Positions 22,569 to 24,002 of a stretch of DNA of 24,002 nucleotides are shown piece by piece. Both the position numbers and the translations under genes were made by a program. Each line of letters begins with the position of its first letter. The first letter of the stretch is position 1. The notes beneath the pieces were generated by a model. The model was not told the DNA's origin and searched no databases. It saw only the letters and a program-made list of their open reading frames with translations. Source of the DNA: Lysobacteraceae bacterium (GTDB taxonomy: Bacteria > Pseudomonadota > Gammaproteobacteria > Xanthomonadales > Xanthomonadaceae); contig DMID01000062.1 of the NCBI GenBank assembly GCA_003449195.1, forward strand, positions 1 through 24,002, read 5' to 3'.

Positions 22569-22928
22569 ATGGCACGAGTCAAGCGTGGCGTCCAGGCGCG
22601 CCGCCGTCACAAGAAGATCCTGACCCTGGCGAAGGGCTACTACAACGCCCGCCGCAAGGTGTTCCGCGTCGCCAAGCAGGCGGTCATCAAGGCCCAGCAG
22701 TACGCCTACATCGGCCGCAAGCAGAAGAAGCGCAATTTCCGTTCGCTGTGGATCACCCGCATCAATGCGGCGGCCCGCATCAACGGCATGAGCTACAGCC
22801 GCTTCATGAACGGCCTGCTGAAGGCCGGCATCACCCTCGACCGCAAGGTGCTGGCGGACATCGCCGTGCACGACGCCGCCGGCTTTGCCGCGCTGGCTGA
22901 AAAGGCGAAGGGCGCTCTGGCGGCATAA
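22569..22928 (+). CDS. rplT: 50S ribosomal protein L20
   Basis: A 119-residue L20, essential for early 50S assembly and a translational repressor of rpmI-rplT in model bacteria. The signature MARVKRGVQARRRHKKIL and AYIGRKQKKRNFRSLWITRINAAAR are clear. GAGGAGGA (from 22553) is an unusually strong ribosome binding site overlapping the rpmI stop codon. Confidence 0.98.
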   Translation: MARVKRGVQARRRHKKILTLAKGYYNARRKVFRVAKQAVIKAQQYAYIGRKQKKRNFRSLWITRINAAARINGMSYSRFMNGLLKAGITLDRKVLADIAVHDAAGFAALAEKAKGALAA

Positions 22929-22991
22929 GTGCGAATCCCGACGCCGCCCGCGCATCGCACCCGGCGGCCGAAGGACACATCGCAGACATGC

Positions 22992-23028
22992 ATGGGGAAG
23001 GGCGCGAGTCCTTCCCCATTGCTTTTTT
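22992..23028 (+). terminator. Strong terminator between rplT and pheS
   Basis: A perfect 10-bp stem (22992-23001 with 23010-23019) with an 8-base loop is followed by TGC and six T. It starts 63 bases after rplT and ends 79 bases before pheS. No phenylalanine-rich leader peptide was found before it, unlike the E. coli pheM attenuator. Confidence 0.85.
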
Positions 23029-23107
23029 GGGCGGTCGCCAAGGGCGGCCGCGATGCCGGGAGGCCCGTGATCCCGGCGATGGCCACGACGAGGACGTCCG
23101 CAATCCC

Positions 23108-24002
23108 ATGAGTGACATCGAATCCCTGACCCGGCAGGCGCTGGACGACATCGCCGCCGCCGCTTCCCCCGACGCGCTGGAAGCCCTGCGCATCGGTCTG
23201 CTCGGCAAGAGCGGTGCGATCACCGCCCGCCTCAAGGCCCTTGGCACGTTGCCCGCCGAGCAGCGCAAGGCGGCCGGCGAGGCCATCAACGTGGCCCGCG
23301 ATGCCGTGTCCACCGCCTTGAACGAGCGCAAGACCACGCTCGATGCGGCGGCGCTGGACGTGCGCCTGGCCGGCGAAACGGTGGATGTCACGCTGCCCGG
23401 CCGCAACGGCGCACGCGGCGGCCTGCACCCGGTGTCGCGCACGCTCGAGCGCATCGTGCAGATCTTCGGCCGCTTGGGCTACGAGCTGTCCGAAGGCCCG
23501 GAGATCGAGGACGACTGGCACAACTTCGAGGCGCTGAACTTCCCGCCGCACCATCCGGCGCGCGCCATGCACGACACCTTCTATTTCGGCGACGGCCGCC
23601 TGTTGCGTACCCATACCTCGGGCGTGCAGGTGCGCTACATGGGCGAACACAAGCCGCCGCTGCGGATGATCGCGGCCGGCAAGGTGTATCGCAGCGACAG
23701 CGACCAGACCCACTCGCCGATGTTCCATCAGGTCGAAGGCCTGCTGGTGGACGAGCACTCCACCTTCGCCGATCTGAAGGGCACGTTGAGCGAATTCGTG
23801 CGCGCCTTCTTCGAGCAGGATTTCGAGATGCGCTTTCGCCCCAGCTACTTCCCCTTCGTGGAGCCGGGCGCGGAAGTGGACATCGCCTGGCAGCAGCCGG
23901 ACGGTTCGATGCGCTGGCTTGAGGTGCTCGGCTGCGGCATGGTCCATCCGAACGTGCTCAAGGCCGTGGGCATCGACAGCGAGCGCTACACCGGCTTCGC
24001 CT
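23108..24002 (+). CDS. pheS: Phenylalanyl-tRNA synthetase alpha subunit (partial)
   Basis: The catalytic alpha subunit of the heterotetrameric PheRS. 298 residues are present; about 30 C-terminal residues lie beyond the window. The N-terminal coiled coil (1-85), LLGKSGAITARLKALG, motif 1 (HPVSRTLERIVQIFGRLGY), the FNFEALN-like WHNFEALNFP, motif 2 around MIAAGKVYRSDSDQTHSPMFHQVEGL, and PFVEPGAEVDI plus WLEVLGCGMVHPNVL are all visible. GAGGA at 23090-23094 is 13 bases before ATG 23108, somewhat far. pheT would be expected next. Confidence 0.97.
   Translation, partial: MSDIESLTRQALDDIAAAASPDALEALRIGLLGKSGAITARLKALGTLPAEQRKAAGEAINVARDAVSTALNERKTTLDAAALDVRLAGETVDVTLPGRNGARGGLHPVSRTLERIVQIFGRLGYELSEGPEIEDDWHNFEALNFPPHHPARAMHDTFYFGDGRLLRTHTSGVQVRYMGEHKPPLRMIAAGKVYRSDSDQTHSPMFHQVEGLLVDEHSTFADLKGTLSEFVRAFFEQDFEMRFRPSYFPFVEPGAEVDIAWQQPDGSMRWLEVLGCGMVHPNVLKAVGIDSERYTGFA

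Noticed and set aside
22929..23000. PheM-like leader peptide for pheS
   Set aside because: No short frame rich in Phe codons precedes the terminator.
1..24002. CRISPR arrays, rRNA genes or prophage
   Set aside because: There are no regularly spaced repeats, no rRNA-like sequence and no phage structural genes.

Overview
The window looks like a chromosomal segment from a member of the Xanthomonadaceae/Lysobacteraceae (Lysobacter, Thermomonas, Pseudoxanthomonas or similar). This rests on the high GC content, an Oar-type TonB-dependent receptor, the minor-pilin cluster ending in pilE, and close resemblance of infC and uvrB to xanthomonad proteins recalled from memory. The genus cannot be fixed without a search.

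Layout, left to right. (1) 1-2135: sodB (minus) diverges from the monothiol glutaredoxin grxD (plus), followed by a MarC-family membrane protein. (2) 2136-5456: a large Oar-like outer-membrane receptor ending at a strong terminator. (3) 5581-6963: ppnN, a nucleotide 5'-monophosphate nucleosidase. (4) 7087-13929: a tightly coupled type IV pilus minor-pilin operon, fimU-like/pilV/pilW/pilX/pilY1/pilE, with 1- or 4-base overlaps at four of its five junctions. (5) 13997-14073: tRNA-Asn(GUU). (6) 14074-17220: an accessory stretch. It holds a divergent pair (XRE regulator plus small membrane-anchored protein), an IS3-family element, a decayed second copy of the same pair, and a solitary FimT-like pseudopilin. 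(7) 17223-19244: uvrB. (8) 19321-19395: tRNA-Val(GAC). (9) 19407-24002: the conserved thrS-infC-rpmI-rplT-pheS cluster, preceded by a probable attenuator-like leader; pheS runs off the window.

How the parts work together. The pilin operon supplies the priming/tip complex and a major-type pilin for type IV pili. The separate FimT-like protein carries a C-terminal GRVR motif of the type linked to DNA binding in natural transformation, which the operon's own FimT/FimU-like protein lacks. The translation cluster shows two classic control points: an AUC start on infC, and a possible Thr-Thr-Ile leader peptide before a terminator upstream of thrS.

The least explained part is 14157-16560. Two diverged copies of one regulator/membrane-protein module share a noncoding block and a dyad whose arms changed in a compensating way. 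The IS element separates them and truncates both. The second copy also carries a perfect 19-bp inverted repeat that the first copy lacks, a signature of template-switch mutation. The 5' third of pilY1 has clearly lower GC than the rest, suggesting a mosaic gene.
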